64,000 nt of DNA, taken from contig NC_084921.1 in NCBI RefSeq assembly GCF_958298935.1, positions 40,271,001-40,335,000 of the forward strand, written 5' to 3'. The notes below the pieces were generated by a model, which had not been told where the DNA came from, made no database searches, and saw only the letters and a program-made list of their open reading frames with translations. Positions 60,196 to 64,000 of this stretch are shown here, piece by piece. The stretch's first letter is position 1. Each line of letters opens with the position of its first letter. Source of the DNA: Phragmites australis. Its lineage: Eukaryota; Streptophyta; Magnoliopsida; Poales; Poaceae. The translations under genes were made by a program, and so were the position numbers.

Positions 60196-62366
60196 CAGGC
60201 CAAACTCAACTGACAAGGCAACACGCCGCTCACGGGCGGAGCAGCGCGCCGCAGTCAACGATCATAGGGTCAAAAGTAACCGGAGAATGCGTCGAGACCG
60301 CGACGGGGGGGGGGGTGGCCTGAATCCTGCAGCGGAGCAGCCAAAGAGCCCAACCTTTTTGCTTTTGCAGGTGGTCGATGCCCCAGCTGACGCGATGTGG
60401 GCCCCACCCTAGTCAAACTACCAAACCGCAAAGGACCCACGAGGGAGCCGACGAGCCACCGAGGAGGAACATGACTGCGGACCTCAACAGTGCCGGTGAG
60501 AAGGCAGCCTGCGATGAGCCGCCCTGAGAAGGCAACACGGCGTCGACGGAGGCACCACCAGTAGAACTGCCATCCCGGTCCTGCGACGACCCCAGAAGCC
60601 AAGTGCGCTTCGGCTAAGGCTTGGAATGGCCACACGAATCGAAGCCAGGGTATTCATCTTCGTCACTATCCCAGTTATCTGGAGGAGTTTCGACGGAGGA
60701 GGAATCCGTTGGCCGGCGCCAATCATGAACTTTGTTGATGCAGATGTTGACATTGTAGCGGAGGCACAATTGCTTGAATTGGATTATCTCCTTTCGACGC
60801 AGAAACAAACCCTGTTCGACATACTCTTAGACGGGCTCCGGTACGAGGAGGGACACCTCCGTCGGAATAAGGTCCGGATCGATGCACCAAGCGACCACAC
60901 AAAAATGGTTCAAATCTTCCTTAGCAACGGTCCCCAGCGTCGGCTGCAGGTTGCAACATGAGGCGCCCAAAATCCGTTCCGCCGTGGCCAGGTTCCAAGC
61001 ATGAGCAGGAACCCCCTTGATCTCAATCAGGACGCGGAAGAGCATCATATCAGCCGCCGCCATCGACTGCCTCTGCCACGGCTTGAACCTCACTTGGAAT
61101 GGCGACCCGGCCGGCAAAGCGGAGCAAAGCACAAGGTTCCGCGCCGCCGGGTCATCGAAAACAACAAGGAAATCCTCCAGGCATCCACGGTGAACCAAGA
61201 AGGCGCCATCGTCGACGCCATAGCCGTTCACCAGAAGCGACCGAATCTGATCAGGGTTCACAGAGGGCCTTGTGCCAACCACAAGCACGGTCAGAGCGAG
61301 CGACAACCTGATCTCCTCAAAAACCAAATCCTCCGACCAAGGGATAGTGCAAAACACATGCCGTGGCCGGCGATCAAGGGTGCCATGCACAGACGCGGAG
61401 GAAGACGGCGCGGACCCGAGATGGGACGGCAGATGGGGCAACTCAGCCGCACAGATGTAGGGGGGCGAGAAGGTCTTCCCTGTGGATTGGAACGCAGCCG
61501 ACAACGTAGGAGACAGCACCGGAGACACGTCCGGGGAGGCATGCCCAGGTGAAGGAGGGGCATGGCGAGCTTGCAGGGGAACCCGTGACAACGGTGGAAG
61601 ATGCGTCCTCTGGTGAAAGCTTGGGCCCGGGGAAGTCATCCAAGGAGAACAAGGGCGCTTGCAATGGCGCGCCTAATGGCCTTCCTATCTGCATCTCAAA
61701 CAACACGATGGGTTACGACATTCCGCTGCAACGTGATCAGTGCTGAAGCAATTGAAGCACCGCCTGACTAAGTCAGCCGGCATAGGCCTGGACGATGGAG
61801 GCGGTGGGCGAGGCTTCCTGGACCACCGCCGACGTCTGTTCACGACCAGTTGCCAACCTTCGGCATCGGGTGCCAAGCGACGCGCGCCTATGCCCTAACT
61901 GACGCCCCGCGAGAGCAACAAGAAGCGACGAAAGCCTACCGAACTGCAAAGCTTGCGGTGGCGGGGCTGCACGACCAGGACCGCACGCCAGAGCCACATG
62001 GCAGCGACCCGCAGCCGAGGCGCCTTCCTGAGCAGAAGAGCAGCCTTTCGTCTCAGCAAGGGACGAAGGAGACTTGGAGAGCAGTGCTGCGTCGGTTGGC
62101 GGAGGTGGAGGTGGTTCGGAGGCCAAGGAGGAGGTGGAGGAAGGGCTGAAAAGCAACCAGCTTGGCAGCTCCGTGCCGGACCTGAAGGGAGTGGCGTGGG
62201 GATTGAGGGTGGACGACCTGGGCGGAGAGGCCGACGGCGGTGATGGGGGAGGCTATGAGAACGGCGAGGTTGGGAAAGGCTCACACATCCTCGTCTACTT
62301 CGTAAACACTATGGAGCCCGTACTACACTCTCGGCAAAGTGATTTGCTCTTATCCTGCTATGGGAA

Positions 62367-63138
62367 TTACACTGTAAGTAAAGTGACCTGCTCTTGTCTT
62401 GTGAATTGTGAATGCTTCGGGCTTCCACTTGTAGCACCACTCGAACGGCTTCCTGTTCTGATGCTTGCTGCGACGTCGTCCCCTGCGGCTGCCGCGCCGC
62501 TGCCGTAGACGAAGGACCGGTACGCCGCGATCCCGCGCTCCTGGACCACGTCGCGGAGCGTCTCTGGCCGCAGCGCCGCAACATGCAGGCCCACGGCGTC
62601 GAGGTGCCAGCCGCTCCGCCCGGTGAACCCGACGACCACGCCGCCCTCCGTCGGGTACGAGAACGGCACGCCCTCCGCGTCTGCGTCCGCGTCCCCGAAC
62701 GGCCCCTGCACTGTCCCCCGTCTCGTCGCTAAAGTCAGAGACCGGATCACCGGCGACGACCCACCGTGCGCTGCGCGGTAGCAGCCGCTGATGCCGGTCA
62801 CGAAGTCGTACGGGAAGTCCAGCTCGATCTGCGCGTCAATTAGCGGGATGTCATGCGCCGTTCTAGGTAGGAAACTGCAATGCCGATGAGAAGCTCGCAC
62901 GTGTGGTGTGGGTCGTGTACCTTTCTCGGAGCGGTTGCGCCCCGTCCCGCCGCCGTGCTTCTGGCCGAGGACCGGGAGGCCGTTCCTGTCGACGTACCCC
63001 ACCTGCATGGACTCCAGGAACCGAGCGTACGTGGCGGTGATGCTCCGGACGCCGCGGTGCGAGCCGTCGTCCGTCCCACGGGCTCCCGCCGCGGCCTCCC
63101 CATGGCCCGACCTTGATCACCTTGGTCGACGCGACCAT
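62367..63138 (-). pseudogene. Jacalin-related lectin, frame disrupted
   Basis: From ATG 63138 the minus strand reads MVASTKVIKVGPWGGRGGSP, a typical jacalin-lectin start. It must then shift by one base near 63070-63080 to continue as the family-like DDGSHRGVRSITATYARF. The next part, MQVGYVDRNGLPVLGQKHGG, runs to EK, where GGTACACG offers a donor at about 62920. ELDFPYDFVTGISG and VIRSLTLATRRGT follow GCGCAG at about 62830. Joining that donor to that acceptor shifts frame again by one base. The C-terminal half of the fold (GGVVVGFTGRSGWHLDAVGL) is intact. These lectins bind mannose or galactose. Two frame problems suggest a pseudogene, though a sequencing error or unseen splice site could explain them. 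Confidence 0.7.
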
Positions 63139-64000
63139 CCTTCGCCGATGAGCAGGTTGCTGGGAGAAAAGAACACATCGTACATTTTGTTCATAATGTG
63201 CAAGTGTCCCAAATATCATCAACCCGTACGTGCTTGCTTCCATGGTGAAAGTGTGCTGCTATACAGAAGTTAAAGTGTGCAGCAATACAGGGCAGAATTA
63301 CCTTCTTCGGAGAATAATTTGCCCAAAAAACTTGGATCGGGGAGCTCTACCAAACAGGTGCATAAACATAACGTAGTGTACTGGTACAAGACTTGCTTAT
63401 ATACTAAAGTCTAGAACTGAACTGCTGGGTACAAGGGCAAGTGGTGGGGGAATTGGATGCCCTAGTACCTCAATCAGGTCGAGCATAAATGCTTATCTTA
63501 TTACTGTATTTGTTTTTCACATGAGACGGCCTGAAACTTGACGTCTCCTGATCAGGCGATAGCTGAAGATTATGATCGTACGTTATATTACATGATAAAT
63601 TGATGAGCTTGTCTGGAACTGGCGAATACGATACCGAGTGAATGGTTCTGGACTTGTGGCATATTAGTTGGGGAGAATCACATGATTGGCGTAGCTGTAT
63701 ACCTGTACTTTTGTTGGTTCTAAAATGTTTCCAGTCTGAACGTATGATGATGGGTGATCTCATTCGTTCGTAAACAATCTGAATTTTTAGTAACAGATTC
63801 TTCGTCGACGTGTCCAATGCGCAGTGTGGATAAATGATGGTCTGAAGCAGAATCATAACTCCTCATTTTTATGTATTCCAAACTACTAAAAAACCAACAC
63901 TCTTGGAGAATATTTGTTAGCTTCTGGTAATATGCAGAATGACAAGCACTTGCAGCAGAGGACCACAAGAAGATTCCAACTAGAAATCCAACAGAGGATG
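63139..64000. other. No gene supported
   Basis: AT-rich flank upstream of the lectin pseudogene. TTCTCCCAG on the minus strand near 63160 could be a splice acceptor for an upstream lectin exon, but no such exon is evident. Confidence 0.4.

Larger units (their letters stand above)
46430..62290 (-). mobile_element. L1-type LINE, split by a MITE and by a young LTR element
   Basis: Minus-strand pieces at 62290-60201, 48642-47912 and 47556-46430 line up as one L1 element. ORF1 begins in the rightmost piece with a zinc knuckle CFNCFSTDHVAAECRNPSC (near 61760) and a DUF4283-like domain (61639-60827). A Pro/Ser-rich linker lies in 48642-48021. The ORF2 endonuclease domain lies at 47371-46720 (LLCLQETKFSVIDNNLM, WLLCGDFNMIYKAQDKN, SDCSDHAPILL). 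It is followed by WWSQKFVGCVRLQLAIAKEV near 46600. The reverse transcriptase is missing, and the left end meets the gypsy fragment near 46400-46430. Confidence 0.85.

Overview
This is plant nuclear DNA, most likely from a grass (Poaceae), possibly a panicoid. The signs are GC-rich first exons, intron-containing housekeeping genes, and dense nested LTR retrotransposons with MITEs in the gaps. All exon joins below were worked out by eye from splice-site consensus, reading frame and remembered family proteins; none was aligned.

Layout. (1) 1-285: last exon of an unidentified gene running in from the left. (2) 1574-11957: a Ty1/copia element on the minus strand (5-bp target duplication ATTTT). 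It has gag and a partial protease but no pol, and it carries a fragment of a strictosidine-synthase-like gene. A gypsy-type element (4271-10847, duplication CGTGC) sits inside it. (3) 13804-16886: the KELP transcriptional coactivator on the minus strand, with a truncated RTE-type LINE in its second intron. (4) 17019-24147: a second, decayed, pol-bearing copia element (duplication GTAAT), inserted about 130 bp upstream of the KELP start codon. (5) 24153-30110: intergenic DNA with a hAT-like element, two Tourist-like MITEs and two long inverted repeats. (6) 30457-43359, the conserved gene island: an IST1-like ESCRT regulator (+), ribosomal protein eL28 (+) with two candidate C/D snoRNAs in an intron, a small unknown ORF (+), and a 16-exon anoctamin-like membrane protein (-). 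(7) 44003-62290: a decayed gypsy 5' part, then a minus-strand L1 LINE split by a MITE and by a young 11.5-kb copia-type element (48648-60195, duplication CAGGC). That element has 2,603-bp LTRs of equal length that look identical, and a single intact gag ORF. (8) 62367-63138: a jacalin-related lectin with a broken frame.

The host genes do not form a pathway. They cover transcription (KELP), endosomal sorting (IST1-like), translation (eL28) and ion or lipid transport (anoctamin). The most unusual material is the young gag-only retrotransposon: it has arrays of palindromic CCGG-bounded motifs and dispersed internal copies of its own LTR/primer-site junction. The gene-fragment-carrying copia and the candidate snoRNA pair come next.
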